A stretch of DNA of 63,834 nucleotides from Sulfurimonas sp. (GTDB taxonomy: Bacteria > Campylobacterota > Campylobacteria > Campylobacterales > Sulfurimonadaceae), in NCBI GenBank assembly GCA_028684815.1, contig JAQUFE010000009.1, positions 1 to 63,834 of the forward strand. The letters are read 5' to 3'. Positions 18,133 through 28,696 of this stretch are shown piece after piece (within the stretch, counting starts at the first letter, position 1; each line of letters begins with the position of its first letter). Both the position numbers and the translations under genes were made by a program. The notes beneath the pieces were generated by a model. It did not search any database, had not been told where the DNA came from, and saw only the letters and a program-made list of their open reading frames with translations.

Positions 18133-18644
18133 TTAGCTTTAGCCTCACGGATTAGGACTCTCTCTCTAGCCGTCAAATACGCGCCCCACTCTTTTTCATC
18201 TCTTTCATGTATCTTCGTAACCTCTGCAAGTGATGCGTCAATGGCTCTAAAGAAAATTGGGACATCTCTTTTTGGATGCACTGGCATCTCAATCCTTGCA
18301 TAATATTCTACTCCACTCACAAAGACATCTGAACTAACTTTAAAGTGTTCAAACCCAATAGACTCTATATCTACCCTATGTTTTAAATGCACTCTTTTTG
18401 GCTTTTCATTCTTCAAAAACATCTCTAAGGCATCTATTTTTCTGTGAAGCTCTACAATTAAATTTAGTAGCACAGGATCACTATCAGCTGTCTCGCCTCT
18501 TCCTTTTGCAAGCTTTAGCCACTGGCTGATTGGGTCATCATCGCTCTCACTTAGTTGTGAAAACTCTTTGTTAAATCCCTCTTCATTAACACTAAGTTCA
18601 TCGTAAGCCATAGTGATATGTGCTGCAACTAAACGAACGCTCAT
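18129..18644 (-). CDS. Conserved hypothetical protein, possibly PilZ-like
   Basis: This 171-aa soluble protein has an N-terminal helical part (residues 1-95). A beta-rich part begins around KPKRVHLKHRVDIESIGFEHF and ends in an EWGAYLTARERVLIREAKA helix. The beta-barrel plus C-terminal helix outline resembles PilZ-type proteins, but the RxxxR and DxSxxG c-di-GMP motifs are not evident, so binding cannot be claimed. It overlaps the genes on both sides by 4 bp. Confidence 0.65.
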   Translation of the reverse strand: MSVRLVAAHITMAYDELSVNEEGFNKEFSQLSESDDDPISQWLKLAKGRGETADSDPVLLNLIVELHRKIDALEMFLKNEKPKRVHLKHRVDIESIGFEHFKVSSDVFVSGVEYYARIEMPVHPKRDVPIFFRAIDASLAEVTKIHERDEKEWGAYLTARERVLIREAKAK

Positions 18645-19570
18645 GATATAACCTTATCTAGGATAATAAAGATTAAAAAGCCAACCCCTAAGTAACCATT
18701 TACTGTAAAAAAAGCACGATCTATCTGAGTAAAATCACGCCTTACAATCTTGTGTTCATATCCTAGCATAAGAGCACTGAGTATCACTGCTAGGTAAGCA
18801 AAAAGTCCAAGCCCTGCTATCCAAACAAAGAGCGCCCAAAAAATAACAGTGAGCATATGAAATAAAAGTGATATAAAAAGTGTAGCATCTGCCCCAAATC
18901 TCGAAGGGATAGAGTAGAGCGAATGCTCTCTATCAAACTCTATATCTTGAAGTGAGTAGAGTAGATCAAATCCAGCCACCCAAAAGATAACACCAAGGCT
19001 TAGTATCACTGACCAAGGTGGAATATTTGCCTCTACAGCTACAACTCCTGCAATTGGCGCTAAACCTAAAGAGATGCCAAGAACCATGTGTGCAAAATGA
19101 GAAAACCTTTTGAAGTAGGAGTAAGAGCCCAAAATAAACAAGATAGGAAAACTAAGCTTAAATGCTAAATCATTAATCATATATGCTACTGCTACAAAAA
19201 CCAAGGCGTTTACAACTACAAAAATCATAATGCTTGAAGCGTCCAATCTTCCATCTACATTTGGACGCGACTCTGTTCTAGGGTTTGTGCCATCTATATC
19301 TCTGTCTGCATATCTGTTTAAACCCATAGCAAAATTTCTTGCACTTATGGCAGCTAAGACACCCATCAGGAGTAACCAGAAGCCAAACCAGCCATCAGCC
19401 GCAACTATCATGGCTATAAAAATAAATGGTAGAGAAAATATAGAGTGTTCAAACATCACAAGTTCATTAAAGTCTTTTATTTTGTTGATATATTTTTGCA
19501 AGTTTTTGCCTTGAGAGATTTTTGAGTTTATTTTACCCAAAGTTGATTTAAAATGATATAATTTTGCCAT
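18641..19570 (-). CDS. UbiA-family polyprenyltransferase, probable MqnP of menaquinone synthesis
   Basis: This is a membrane prenyltransferase of about 309 aa. Both aspartate-rich Mg2+/diphosphate motifs are present: NRYADRDIDGTNPRTESRP and LYSLQDIEFDREHSLYSIP. Organisms of this group make menaquinone by the futalosine route, where the UbiA-like MqnP prenylates dihydroxynaphthoate precursor, so MqnP is the likely role (inference). I start it at the ATG at 19570 because GGGAG lies 5 bp upstream; an upstream open frame to 19639 lies inside miaA. The ATG overlaps the divergent miaA ATG within one CATG. Confidence 0.85.
   Translation of the reverse strand: MAKLYHFKSTLGKINSKISQGKNLQKYINKIKDFNELVMFEHSIFSLPFIFIAMIVAADGWFGFWLLLMGVLAAISARNFAMGLNRYADRDIDGTNPRTESRPNVDGRLDASSIMIFVVVNALVFVAVAYMINDLAFKLSFPILFILGSYSYFKRFSHFAHMVLGISLGLAPIAGVVAVEANIPPWSVILSLGVIFWVAGFDLLYSLQDIEFDREHSLYSIPSRFGADATLFISLLFHMLTVIFWALFVWIAGLGLFAYLAVILSALMLGYEHKIVRRDFTQIDRAFFTVNGYLGVGFLIFIILDKVIS
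19557..19562 (+). promoter_or_regulatory. -10 element TATAAT for miaA
   Basis: TATAAT ends only 6 bp before the miaA ATG, and no Shine-Dalgarno sequence is present. With normal spacing, transcription would start at the A of the ATG, giving a leaderless mRNA. Confidence 0.5.
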
Positions 19571-20462
19571 GAACACTCCCATAAAACAACTCTCAATCAT
19601 AGGACCAACTGCATCAGGAAAGAGCGATTTAGCTATCAAAGTTGCACAAAAAATTGACGCTTATATCCTCTCCATAGACTCTCTTAGCATCTACAAAGAG
19701 ATTGATATAGTCTCAGCAAAACCATCAAAAGATGAGTTACAAAGTGTTAAGCATTTTGGTATAGATGAGTTATACCCAGATGAGTACTTTAGCGTTGAGA
19801 TTTTTATAAATCTCTACAAAAGAGTAAAAGAGTTGTGTTTAAATGAGAACAAAAACCTTATCATAGTTGGTGGAACTTCTTTTTACCTTATGTCGCTTTT
19901 AAGCGGATTATCGCCTCTTCCAACTATAGATGCCAAGATAAGTTCAAGCGTAAAAGAGGAGCTTAGTGAGTTAAATGAGTGTTATGAGCTACTCTATGGA
20001 GCTGATGCGGAGTATATGAAAAACATAAGTCCAAATGACTCATATAGGATAGAAAAAGCCCTACTAATTTTTAGAGCATCTGGGCTAAGTCCGAGTGAGT
20101 ACTTTAGAGCAAATCCTCCAAAGCCAATCATAGAAAATCTTGATATTTATAACATAGATGTAGAGAGAGATATTTTGAGAGAGAGGATAAAAAAAAGGAC
20201 ACAAAAGATGTGTGAAAGTGGGCTTATAGATGAAGTCTGTTATTTAGAGCAAAAGTACACAAGAGCACCCCACTCCATGAACTCTATAGGCATAGTTGAA
20301 GTCTTAGACTTTCTTGATGGCAAGTGTACAAAAGAGCGCCTTAGCGAGCTAATCTCAACCCACACCGCTCAGCTTGCAAAAAGGCAACAAACCTTTAACC
20401 GCACACAATTTAAAAATGTAATATCTGCAAAACTAAATGAACTGGAAGTTTTACTATCATGA
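19569..20462 (+). CDS. miaA: tRNA dimethylallyltransferase
   Basis: This 297-aa enzyme adds dimethylallyl to A37 of tRNAs that read codons beginning with U. The P-loop GPTASGKS is at residues 12-19. The following DSLSIYKEIDIVSAKPS matches the substrate-binding DSxQ/Y segment, and GGTSFYLMSLLSGL is the conserved GGTxxY motif. The C-terminal RQQTFNRTQF is the usual arm. Length is typical. It begins a short plus-strand operon with the nuclease gene. Confidence 0.96.
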   Translation: MNTPIKQLSIIGPTASGKSDLAIKVAQKIDAYILSIDSLSIYKEIDIVSAKPSKDELQSVKHFGIDELYPDEYFSVEIFINLYKRVKELCLNENKNLIIVGGTSFYLMSLLSGLSPLPTIDAKISSSVKEELSELNECYELLYGADAEYMKNISPNDSYRIEKALLIFRASGLSPSEYFRANPPKPIIENLDIYNIDVERDILRERIKKRTQKMCESGLIDEVCYLEQKYTRAPHSMNSIGIVEVLDFLDGKCTKERLSELISTHTAQLAKRQQTFNRTQFKNVISAKLNELEVLLS

Positions 20463-20893
20463 GACTATTTATCATTTTACTTTTAAGCATAAGTCTATAT
20501 GCAAAAGATTCCCTCTATTTTTTCCCTCAAGATGCTAAAGCGGCGCAAGATAAGATAGAAAAGCTTATCAACAACTCTAAGCATAGCATCGATATAGCTA
20601 TGTACAACTTTGGAGATAAAAAACTAGCTAAGCTCTTAAGTAAAGCTCAAAAAAGAGGCGTTAGTGTAAAAGTTTTTTATGATAAAAAAGATGTGGATTT
20701 TAAAAATATAGATGCAAAAACACTAAAGAAAAAACTCCATACAAAGATAGCTATTTTTGATAAAAAAACAGTTCTCTTTGGAAGCCCAAACTGGACTAAA
20801 AAGAGTTTTAAAGAGAACTATGAAGTCCTCTATATAACAGACGATAAAAAACTTCTTGCTAAGTTTAATGAGTTTTTTCAGACTCTAGACTAG
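20459..20893 (+). CDS. Exported phospholipase D-type nuclease (NucT-like)
   Basis: This 144-aa single-domain PLD-superfamily nuclease has an N-terminal signal peptide (residues 1-15). The single HKD motif is H94, K96 and D101 in LHTKIAIFD, followed by GSPN (residues 108-111). One motif per chain means the active site forms in a dimer, as in Nuc. Helicobacter pylori NucT, a surface nuclease for nucleic-acid use, is the nearest relative I recognise. The start overlaps miaA by 4 bp. Confidence 0.9.
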   Translation: MRLFIILLLSISLYAKDSLYFFPQDAKAAQDKIEKLINNSKHSIDIAMYNFGDKKLAKLLSKAQKRGVSVKVFYDKKDVDFKNIDAKTLKKKLHTKIAIFDKKTVLFGSPNWTKKSFKENYEVLYITDDKKLLAKFNEFFQTLD

Positions 20894-20947
20894 TTTTTTT
20901 GTAAATAAATTACAAGCCTCAAAGCCTTGATGAGATTGCGGCTCAAG

Positions 20948-21013
20948 CCCGCAATGACGAAAAGTAAAGCCCTCAATGATGAAAAGTCAAACCCGCAATG
21001 GAGAAATTAAGAC
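20948..21013 (+). repeat. Three degenerate 22-bp tandem units
   Basis: Units at 20948-20969, 20970-20991 and 20992-21013 share the core CCCGCAATGA followed by GAAAAGT. Just upstream, ATTGCGG with CCGCAAT forms a hairpin (about 20935-20955). It is non-coding and lies between two convergent genes. Confidence 0.6.
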
Positions 21014-21033
21014 CACCCTGAACTCTCCAATTC

Positions 21034-21060
21034 CGTCACCCTGAACTTGATTCAGGGTCT
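21034..21060. repeat. Dispersed hairpin repeat, copy 1
   Basis: CCCTGAA (21039-21045) and TTCAGGG (21051-21057) form a stem around CTTGA. The unit is almost the reverse complement of 46513-46540 and is related to a decayed copy near 63043-63065, so it is a dispersed REP-like element. Confidence 0.7.
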
Positions 21061-21141
21061 AACTTGATATACATTCAAGACCTTTATAATCTCAAACTAT
21101 ATTTAAAAGTGAGGCTTTAGCCTCGCATGAGGAGCTAAAAA

Positions 21142-23505
21142 CTACTTAGATCCTTTAGCCGTCTCGGCTAACTTCGCCCATGCCGAGTCTCTATCTGCTT
21201 CTATAGAGTCTTCATAAGCCATCTGGGCATCTTCGCCTCTCCAAAGTTTCTCATAAACAGTTCCCAATAAATACTTCTGTCTAGCCCTGTTTGAGTTTGA
21301 AATTTCTACCTTATCTAAAGATTTTATAACCTCTAGAGCTCTGTTTAAATCCCCTTTATTTATGTAGGCTTGATATAGGGCAAACTCTACAAATGGGCTT
21401 TGAACATAAGAGTTTGAAGCCTCTTGTATCTTCATAACTTCATCTGCATACTTTATGACTAGATTATCATCGTTTCTTTGGCTTCCTATTGCCATCACTG
21501 CAATATATCTCTCTATATCAATATAACTATCTCCATAAACTCTCTCTATATCTACAATACTCTCTACCATTTTGTTCGCATCTTCGAGCCTTTGATAGGT
21601 ATCAAACAAAATTCTATAAACATCTTTGTACTCAGAGTCTTTCTCTTGTTCTATAAGTACTACTAAATCTTTTGATGCCTTTATTACATCACTATAGTTT
21701 CCTGTTGCAAAATCAACTTTTATATAGCGATATAGCCACTTCTTCCTAACTTCCAAATCTTCTGATTTTAAATTTTTTAGAGCTGTGTTTTTTGCAAGTA
21801 TAAAGTCTGCACCTTTCATGGCACACTCATAGATGCCATCATCCCAACTATCAGAGAGTTTGATGGAATACTGCGCCGCTATATTTAAAACGCTATGACA
21901 CTCTTTTTCTTTTAGTGCCTCTTCCATAGCTCCAACGGCTGCATCGTTTATAATGGTTTGTGTATCTTCATAGCTTGTTGCATCTAGCTCTAAGAGTTTA
22001 TCTTTAACTGCTAAAACTTGCTTATACATTGAGTTCTCAAGCATTAGCTTTGCTTTTTCATAAATGGCTCTCTTACCTATAGTGTCATCTCTATATGTCT
22101 CTTCTAGTTTTTCAAAGTCTGCCAATTTAGTAGTTAAATTTGCATCACTTACATCAAAAAATAGAGAGTCTTTTGCTACTTGAACCTCAGGCTCGAAGAC
22201 TCCATCAGGAAATGTTTCAAAGTACTTGTTAAGTGCCATAAGTGCTTCTTGTTTTTTAGGAGTTTTTGCAAGCCATATACCAACATCTTTAACTAAGGAT
22301 TCATACTCAATATACTCCACATTTATCTCGTCTAAAAGTGCTTGTGCAATGGCTGCAGCTACTTCGTACTCCTCTTTTTCAAAAAGAGAGTCCATAACTC
22401 TCAAAGACTCCTCATACTTTGAGGCGAAGAAACTAGGCTTTGCATTTACTATCTTCATTGCATACTCACTAGCAATCTTATGATTCTCTCTTGCAACATT
22501 GTATTGTGCGAGTTTAAAAGCAGCTGTAGCTGCGATATCTATATCTTTTGTCTCATTTAGAGCTTTTTCATAGAATGCTAGAGCTTTTGAAGATGCCCCT
22601 GACTCTTCTAGCATCTCAGCTTTATATATATAACCCCATCTTGCAAATGGGGAATCTCCATGCTCACTAAATAACCTATCAAAGAAGTAATCAGCTTGAG
22701 TAGAGATGCCCTCTTTAGAGTAAGCTTTAGCAATAAGAGATAAAACTTCAGCTACATTATCATCTGATGAGTACTCTCTTAGATAGACTTTTGACAACTC
22801 TATAACTTCATCATTACTACCCTCTAATTTGGCGCTAACTTTTATCTTGTAGTAGAGAAGTTCAGCCTTAAAGAGTGAAGATGGATACTCGCGCATAACT
22901 TCATCTATAAGATCTAAAGTGCCTTCATACTCTTTTTGTGCATAGAGTTTTTTTATCTTTAGATATTCGCTAACATCGTTGACTTCTTTGATATGAACAG
23001 GTTTACCTTCCATATCGAGACTTCCTACATAAGGAAGCCTGTCTTTATCTAAGAAAAAGGGAAAGTTTATTGCTACATCTGGACTCTCTTGACTTTTTAA
23101 AAATGGCATCTCTTTAATGTAACCAACTATCATCCAGTGAGATGCTAGCTCTGCATTAGCTTCAAAGACATTATCGTCCTCTTTTAAGTTAAACACAACT
23201 GGATATAGTTTCATCTTTTTAAAAGGTGTGATGATTAGGAAAAATGTTTTATTTTTTATCTGTGATTCTATTTTAAAAAAGTCATTTTGGATTGGTTTTA
23301 GCTCTTTTGCAGGAGCTTTTGAGAATGCACATACTATCTGCACTACTTCTTTAAAGTCATCTCTCATCTCTTGACATAAAAATCTATCTCTATCTTTTAT
23401 ATGGAGTGTTGAGTAGTCCTCAAAGTTAGTTCTTGCGCCTTGTATGGAGACATCAAGTGCAAAAAGATTAAAAGAGAAAAAGGCTAAAAGCATCCACTTT
23501 AACAA
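21142..23505 (-). CDS. pflA: Periplasmic TPR protein, PflA-like flagellar motor component
   Basis: This 787-aa protein has a signal peptide (residues 1-16, ending FNLFA). A beta-rich N-terminal domain (to about residue 170) is followed by some 550 residues of helical repeats of the TPR/Sel1 type, for example YKAEMLEESGASSKALAFYEK near residue 290 and QKYLLGTVYEKLWRGEDAQ near the end. The length and architecture match Campylobacter PflA (about 788 aa), which builds part of the periplasmic scaffold that widens the flagellar motor stator ring. The symbol is given by architecture, not alignment. It stands alone between nuo and the repeat-bearing gap. Confidence 0.75.
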   Translation of the reverse strand: MLKWMLLAFFSFNLFALDVSIQGARTNFEDYSTLHIKDRDRFLCQEMRDDFKEVVQIVCAFSKAPAKELKPIQNDFFKIESQIKNKTFFLIITPFKKMKLYPVVFNLKEDDNVFEANAELASHWMIVGYIKEMPFLKSQESPDVAINFPFFLDKDRLPYVGSLDMEGKPVHIKEVNDVSEYLKIKKLYAQKEYEGTLDLIDEVMREYPSSLFKAELLYYKIKVSAKLEGSNDEVIELSKVYLREYSSDDNVAEVLSLIAKAYSKEGISTQADYFFDRLFSEHGDSPFARWGYIYKAEMLEESGASSKALAFYEKALNETKDIDIAATAAFKLAQYNVARENHKIASEYAMKIVNAKPSFFASKYEESLRVMDSLFEKEEYEVAAAIAQALLDEINVEYIEYESLVKDVGIWLAKTPKKQEALMALNKYFETFPDGVFEPEVQVAKDSLFFDVSDANLTTKLADFEKLEETYRDDTIGKRAIYEKAKLMLENSMYKQVLAVKDKLLELDATSYEDTQTIINDAAVGAMEEALKEKECHSVLNIAAQYSIKLSDSWDDGIYECAMKGADFILAKNTALKNLKSEDLEVRKKWLYRYIKVDFATGNYSDVIKASKDLVVLIEQEKDSEYKDVYRILFDTYQRLEDANKMVESIVDIERVYGDSYIDIERYIAVMAIGSQRNDDNLVIKYADEVMKIQEASNSYVQSPFVEFALYQAYINKGDLNRALEVIKSLDKVEISNSNRARQKYLLGTVYEKLWRGEDAQMAYEDSIEADRDSAWAKLAETAKGSK

Positions 23506-23644
23506 ATCTTCTTCCTTTGCTTGTTAATAATTAATCTATCCTAAAGCAAAGTTTTTGAGTACAAAACAATGCTTATCTCGCACTCTCGAAAAACTTGTTT
23601 TTCGTAGCTTCAGGGGGTTGCAAGGGACAGAATGTCCCTCCCAC

Positions 23645-23679
23645 AAAACGAAGTTTCTTTAGAAAACGAAGTTTCTTTA
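23645..23679. repeat. 17-bp direct repeat pair
   Basis: AAAACGAAGTTTCTTTA occurs at 23645-23661 and again at 23663-23679. A separate perfect hairpin CGAAAAA/TTTTTCG lies at 23587-23604. These occupy the gap between pflA and nuoN and encode nothing. Confidence 0.7.
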
Positions 23680-23701
23680 TAAAAACGGACGAGTTCGTTT
23701 T
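23676..23701 (-). terminator. Candidate terminator of the nuo operon
   Basis: On the minus strand AAAACG (23696-23701) and CGTTTT (23682-23687) form a short stem, and TTTTTAT follows. It starts 16 bp after the nuoN stop codon. The stem is short, so it may work weakly. Confidence 0.45.
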
Positions 23702-23716
23702 AGTGTACAAAATAAG

Positions 23717-25225
23717 CTAGTAGCCGCTTTTAAATACTAGAGCTGTAATAAACTCTAAAACAGGATTTATAGCAACAAAAGCAAAAATAGTTCCCACTGC
23801 TGCAAAGCCGATAATAGTTCTTAATGGATGTGTTGCATTTGATACAAAAACATGTCCATCTTTGTTAATAACAGGGTCTCTCATAAACATAAATACTATG
23901 AGTTTTAGGTAGTAATATCCAGCTATTGCAGAGTTTAATGCCATGATAAGAGCAAGAACTGTATATCCACCAGATACTGCTGATGATATCATATAGAGTT
24001 TACCCCAAAATAGTGCAAATGGAGGTATCCCAGCTAGACTTAGCATAAAAAGCCCCATTATTGTCGCTGCAACTGGTGCCGTTTGAACCATGCCTGCAAA
24101 CTTGTTATAACTATGGTCTGAGCTTTGGTGAAGTGGTAGATGCTTTTGGCGAGAAATCCAAAGCATACTAAATGCACCAAGGTTTGTAAAACTAAATAGT
24201 ATCCAGTATAGAAACAGTGCACTATTTGATTGTGTAGTACCAATAAGGACTGCAGCCATTACAAAACCAGCGTGAGAGATAGAACTATATGCTAACATTC
24301 TTTTCACATCATTTTGTACTAATGCCCAGATATTTGCAGCTGTCATAGTTACTACAACTACAATATAAAGGATTATTTCTAGCCATACTACACCACTATG
24401 AATCAAGAATTCAAACATTCTCATAGCTACAACAAAAAGTGCTATTTTTGGAACTATAGACATAAATCCTGCTGTCGCAGCAGATGAGCCTTCATAAACA
24501 TCAGGCGCCCATGTATGAAATGGGACAAGAGATAGTTTAAATCCAATAGCTCCTAAGAGAAAGGTTGTACCAACAAGAACAAAGCCCATATCAGCAAAAC
24601 CATTTTCTGTTAACACTGTAGCTATTTGGTTAATCTCTATAGAACCAGTTAGTGCATAAAACACCATTGCACCAAAACTAAAAAAGCCAGCTGCTAGTGC
24701 TCCCATAGTAAAATACTTAACCGCAGCTTCAAAAGCTTTGTCACGGTTGTGCATAGCTATCAATGTGTAGAGTGCAAGAGATGATGTTTCTAATCCTACA
24801 AAAATTAAGATTAGATTGTCTGTGGCAACCATAAACTGAAAACCACCAAGCATAAACAAAAAGAGTGCAAAAAATTCAGAGTAAGAAAACTCATGAAATC
24901 TACTATGCGTTAGAGCTAATGGGATAAAAAGCAACGATGCACCAACTATTATGAGTTGTGCTAAGATAGCAAGTCCATCTATTAGCATCACATCAAAGAC
25001 ACCCATTATAGTGCCACTTTCATTAAATATTCCAGCCGTTTGTGCAATTGCACCAAGGTCCATTAGCAAGAAAATGATACTTATCATTACATAAAGGGTT
25101 TTATCTAAATCACTCTTGAAAATATCAATGATTAAGATTAATAAAGCACCAATGATAGGGATTAACATCGGTGCGAGAGTCATCAAATTTAATGACTCTA
25201 GCGAAACATTTACTGGTTCTAACAT
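23717..25225 (-). CDS. nuoN: NADH-quinone oxidoreductase subunit N
   Basis: This 502-aa membrane subunit is one of three antiporter-like proton-pumping subunits of complex I. It has about 14 hydrophobic helices, with the conserved lysine-bearing helices in [18 protein letters not shown] and [16 protein letters not shown]. It is last in the operon and overlaps nuoM by 1 bp. Confidence 0.96.
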   Translation of the reverse strand: MLEPVNVSLESLNLMTLAPMLIPIIGALLILIIDIFKSDLDKTLYVMISIIFLLMDLGAIAQTAGIFNESGTIMGVFDVMLIDGLAILAQLIIVGASLLFIPLALTHSRFHEFSYSEFFALFLFMLGGFQFMVATDNLILIFVGLETSSLALYTLIAMHNRDKAFEAAVKYFTMGALAAGFFSFGAMVFYALTGSIEINQIATVLTENGFADMGFVLVGTTFLLGAIGFKLSLVPFHTWAPDVYEGSSAATAGFMSIVPKIALFVVAMRMFEFLIHSGVVWLEIILYIVVVVTMTAANIWALVQNDVKRMLAYSSISHAGFVMAAVLIGTTQSNSALFLYWILFSFTNLGAFSMLWISRQKHLPLHQSSDHSYNKFAGMVQTAPVAATIMGLFMLSLAGIPPFALFWGKLYMISSAVSGGYTVLALIMALNSAIAGYYYLKLIVFMFMRDPVINKDGHVFVSNATHPLRTIIGFAAVGTIFAFVAINPVLEFITALVFKSGY

Positions 25226-26766
25226 TAGTTTGTCTCCTTAACTCTAGTAACCCCATCCATTAGGTTAGGGATTCTCGTTTTTGCTTCTTCGCTAATAGCC
25301 TTATCGTGCATCAGTTGAACAACTGATTTAACTGAGTTGCTAATCGGGTCTAAGAGAGGCTTAGGATAGACACCTAACCAAACTGTGATAAGAACAAGAG
25401 GAACAAGAGCTACAAGCTCTCTTTTGTTTACATCTGGGAGATTTCTATTTTCTTCATTTGTAACTTCACCAAAAAACATCTTTTTATAAGCTGACAACAT
25501 ATAGATAGCACCAACTATAATAGCTATTCCAGCTAGAAGAGTTAAGATATGTGATTGTTGATAGAAACCTAAAAGACTTAAAAATTCTCCAACAAAGTTT
25601 ATAGTAAGTGGAAGACCAACAGATGCCATAAGCATAATTCCAAAGATTGTTGCATATCTTGGCATAACAGATGCAAGTCCACCAAATTCAGCCATCATCT
25701 TAGTATGTCTTCTATCATATATAACACCAACGAGCAAGAAGAGTGCTCCAGAGACTACACCGTGAGCTATCATCAAAAATATAGAACCTGTAATACCCTC
25801 AACGTTTAGTGCAAATGTTCCTAAGATGATAACACCCATATGTGATATCGAGGAGTAGGCTACAACTTGTTTTATATCCTCTTGAGCGTAAGCCACCATA
25901 GCTGTATATATAATCATTATAATAGCAATAATTGCTATAGGAAACATGAAAAACACAGACGCATCTGGAAACATCGGAAGTGATAGACGGATAAACGCGT
26001 ATGTACCCATCTTTAGTAAAATTGCCGCTAGTATCACAGAACCAATAGTTGGCGCTTGACCGTGAGCGTATGGTAGCCATGTGTGAAATGGAAACATTGG
26101 AACTTTAATGGCAAAACCAATAAAAAATGCCCCAAATAACCATAACTGAAATGTCTCAGGAAGTATAAGTCTATACCACTCTAGAAATGCAAAACTCCAT
26201 GTGCCTGTTGCTTGGTAGTAGAAGTACGCCATAAAAAGCATACCAACTAGCATAATAAGCGAACCTGTAAAAGTGTAGAGGAAAAACTTCACAGATGCAT
26301 AAATTCTAAGAGGTCCACCCCATGCACCGATGATATAAAGCATCGGAACAAGTGAAAGCTCCCAAAAAACATAAAACACAATAGCATCTAACGCAACAAA
26401 AACACCAGCCATTGTCATCTGTAAAAAGAGAAGTGAGATTATCATGTTTTTCACATTTTTAGTCTCACCAAGAGATGCTATACCTATCATAGTAAAAAAT
26501 GAAGCGAGTATTACTATGAAAAGTGAGATGCCATCTACTCCTAGAATGTAGTTGATTCCAAAAGCAGGAACAAGTGGAACCATCTCCATAAACTGCATTC
26601 CAGATACACTTGAATCAAACGAGAACCACAACAACAAAGATAGAGCAAACTCTATAAACGCAACTGCAACACCATAAGCTCTTATACTATCTTTTGCAAC
26701 AGCAAAACCAAATATCGCTGCTATTGCTGGAAAGAAAACCAAAATTGATAATATATTATCTAACAT
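25225..26766 (-). CDS. nuoM: NADH-quinone oxidoreductase subunit M
   Basis: This 513-aa antiporter-like proton-pumping subunit has the key glutamate helix near [17 protein letters not shown], the pumping-lysine helix [17 protein letters not shown], and the discontinuous helix [15 protein letters not shown]. Length and order are normal for complex I. It starts 3 bp after nuoL. Confidence 0.97.
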   Translation of the reverse strand: MLDNILSILVFFPAIAAIFGFAVAKDSIRAYGVAVAFIEFALSLLLWFSFDSSVSGMQFMEMVPLVPAFGINYILGVDGISLFIVILASFFTMIGIASLGETKNVKNMIISLLFLQMTMAGVFVALDAIVFYVFWELSLVPMLYIIGAWGGPLRIYASVKFFLYTFTGSLIMLVGMLFMAYFYYQATGTWSFAFLEWYRLILPETFQLWLFGAFFIGFAIKVPMFPFHTWLPYAHGQAPTIGSVILAAILLKMGTYAFIRLSLPMFPDASVFFMFPIAIIAIIMIIYTAMVAYAQEDIKQVVAYSSISHMGVIILGTFALNVEGITGSIFLMIAHGVVSGALFLLVGVIYDRRHTKMMAEFGGLASVMPRYATIFGIMLMASVGLPLTINFVGEFLSLLGFYQQSHILTLLAGIAIIVGAIYMLSAYKKMFFGEVTNEENRNLPDVNKRELVALVPLVLITVWLGVYPKPLLDPISNSVKSVVQLMHDKAISEEAKTRIPNLMDGVTRVKETN

Positions 26767-26769
26767 CTA

Positions 26770-28692
26770 TTAAACTCCTAAGCCCGATAAAATCAGCATG
26801 ATTTTATCAGAGTGTCTTGTTGCTAATCCAAAAACAACCGCTAAAGAAAGAAGAGCAACAAGACCTGCTACCATCCACTTTAACATTGTTGAGAGATTAC
26901 CACTTTGCATTTCTCTACTGTTTTCGCCCGTTATATAGATAACATTTGCAATCCCATCAACTGTAGCATCTACTACTTTTTGGTCTACATGCTTCCAAAA
27001 TACACATGAGAGCTCTCTATAAGGCTTTACCAAATACTCTTCATAAAAGCGTGGAATATAGTACTGGTTGATTAGTAGTTTATAGAAAAAACTCTTCTCC
27101 ATTGCGCTTGTTCCATCTGGAACTTTTACACTTTTACTCATATATTTTTTGTATGCAAAAAATATTGCAGCTATTACAAATAGTTGAGTACCAAGCGTTA
27201 TAACCCAATATGTGAGCGGATGGTGAATATGATATTCAATCGCTGGAAGTAGATTAGTTACCATCTCAAAGTATGAGAGTTTAAATGAGCCTGCAATAAT
27301 AGCTAACAAAAGAAGAGGGCTCATTGCAACAAGCATAAATTTATACGCTTCGTGAGGATGGAAACCAAAGAGTTTATATCTCTCCTCTCCATGAAAAATC
27401 AAAGCAATAATTCTAAAAGAGTAAAATGCAGTTAGACCTGCAGTTACAAGTAAAACCGTGTAGATAATATAGTGCTGTTCAACAAAAGCTGCCTCTAAAA
27501 TCAAATCTTTTGAGAAAAAGCCCGCAAATGGGTAGATACCAGCTAATGCTACTGATGCCAATGTCATCATTATCATAGTTACCTTCATTTTCTTACCTAA
27601 ACCACCCATTTTAAATGGATCAAGTTCACTATCCATTGCATGCATAACATTACCTGCACCTAAGAAAAGAAGTGCTTTAAAGAATGCGTGTGCCATTAGG
27701 TGAAAGAGTGCTACCCAGTAAGCTCCAAGTCCTGCTGCTACAAACATGTAACCTAGTTGAGAAAGAGTAGAGTAAGCAATAACACGCTTAATATCTCGAT
27801 TTACAAGAGCCATGGAAGCGGCAAAAATTGCAACAAAGGCACCAAGACTAGCGATAAATAGTCCAACATTTGGAATAAGAGCATAGAGTTCATGTGAGCG
27901 AATAACTAAGTAAACACCAGCTGTTACCATTGTAGCTGCGTGGATTAGTGCTGAAACTGGAGTAGGTCCTTCCATCGCATCTGCTAACCAAGTGTGAAGT
28001 GGAAACTGAGCCGATTTACCCATAGCCCCAACAAACAAGAAGATGCCTATCCATACTAATGTTGCATTCTCTAAAGCTGGCATCGCTGCAAAAGCTTCAT
28101 GATATTGAAGAGTTCCTGTGTTCCAGTAGATTAAAAAGATACCAATTAGCATCCCAAGGTCTGCTATACGGTTCATTATAAACGCCTCATTAGCAGCCCA
28201 AGTTGCACTCTCTTTTTGATACCAAAATCCAATAAGACCCCAAGAACAAAGACCAACACCTTCCCAGCCAATAAAAAGACCAGCGAAGTTATCACTCATA
28301 ACAAGAACCATCATTGAAAAAACGAATGCTGATAACCATGAGAAAAATCTATTAAAGCCTTTATCGTGATCCATATAACCAATAGCATATACATGAACTA
28401 CTGTTGAGACTAAAGTCACAACCATCATCATAGTAACACTTATCTGATCAACAATAAACCCAAAAGGAATATATAAATCACCAGCAGTAATCCAAGTCAT
28501 CATCTCAACATGAACAAACTGCCCACTTGTGATGACAAATATTAAAAGAATTGTACTAGCGACTAGTGAGACACCAAGAAGTAAGCTTGTAACAACACCT
28601 GTCACAAGTGTCTTAGGTGATGCACCAAATAGTGCAGCAAACAAAGAGCCCACGAGTGGTGCAAATAGTGCAGTATAGAGTAATAGTTCCAT
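26770..28692 (-). CDS. nuoL: NADH-quinone oxidoreductase subunit L
   Basis: This 640-aa protein is the distal antiporter-like subunit. Family motifs include GWEGVGLCSWGLIGFWY, AQFPLHTWLADAMEGPTPVSAL and DIKRVIAYSTLSQLGYMFVA. The C-terminal part past residue about 500 should form the long lateral helix that braces NuoM and NuoN. It follows nuoK by 4 bp. Confidence 0.97.
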   Translation of the reverse strand: MELLLYTALFAPLVGSLFAALFGASPKTLVTGVVTSLLLGVSLVASTILLIFVITSGQFVHVEMMTWITAGDLYIPFGFIVDQISVTMMMVVTLVSTVVHVYAIGYMDHDKGFNRFFSWLSAFVFSMMVLVMSDNFAGLFIGWEGVGLCSWGLIGFWYQKESATWAANEAFIMNRIADLGMLIGIFLIYWNTGTLQYHEAFAAMPALENATLVWIGIFLFVGAMGKSAQFPLHTWLADAMEGPTPVSALIHAATMVTAGVYLVIRSHELYALIPNVGLFIASLGAFVAIFAASMALVNRDIKRVIAYSTLSQLGYMFVAAGLGAYWVALFHLMAHAFFKALLFLGAGNVMHAMDSELDPFKMGGLGKKMKVTMIMMTLASVALAGIYPFAGFFSKDLILEAAFVEQHYIIYTVLLVTAGLTAFYSFRIIALIFHGEERYKLFGFHPHEAYKFMLVAMSPLLLLAIIAGSFKLSYFEMVTNLLPAIEYHIHHPLTYWVITLGTQLFVIAAIFFAYKKYMSKSVKVPDGTSAMEKSFFYKLLINQYYIPRFYEEYLVKPYRELSCVFWKHVDQKVVDATVDGIANVIYITGENSREMQSGNLSTMLKWMVAGLVALLSLAVVFGLATRHSDKIMLILSGLGV

Positions 28693-28696
28693 ATAT

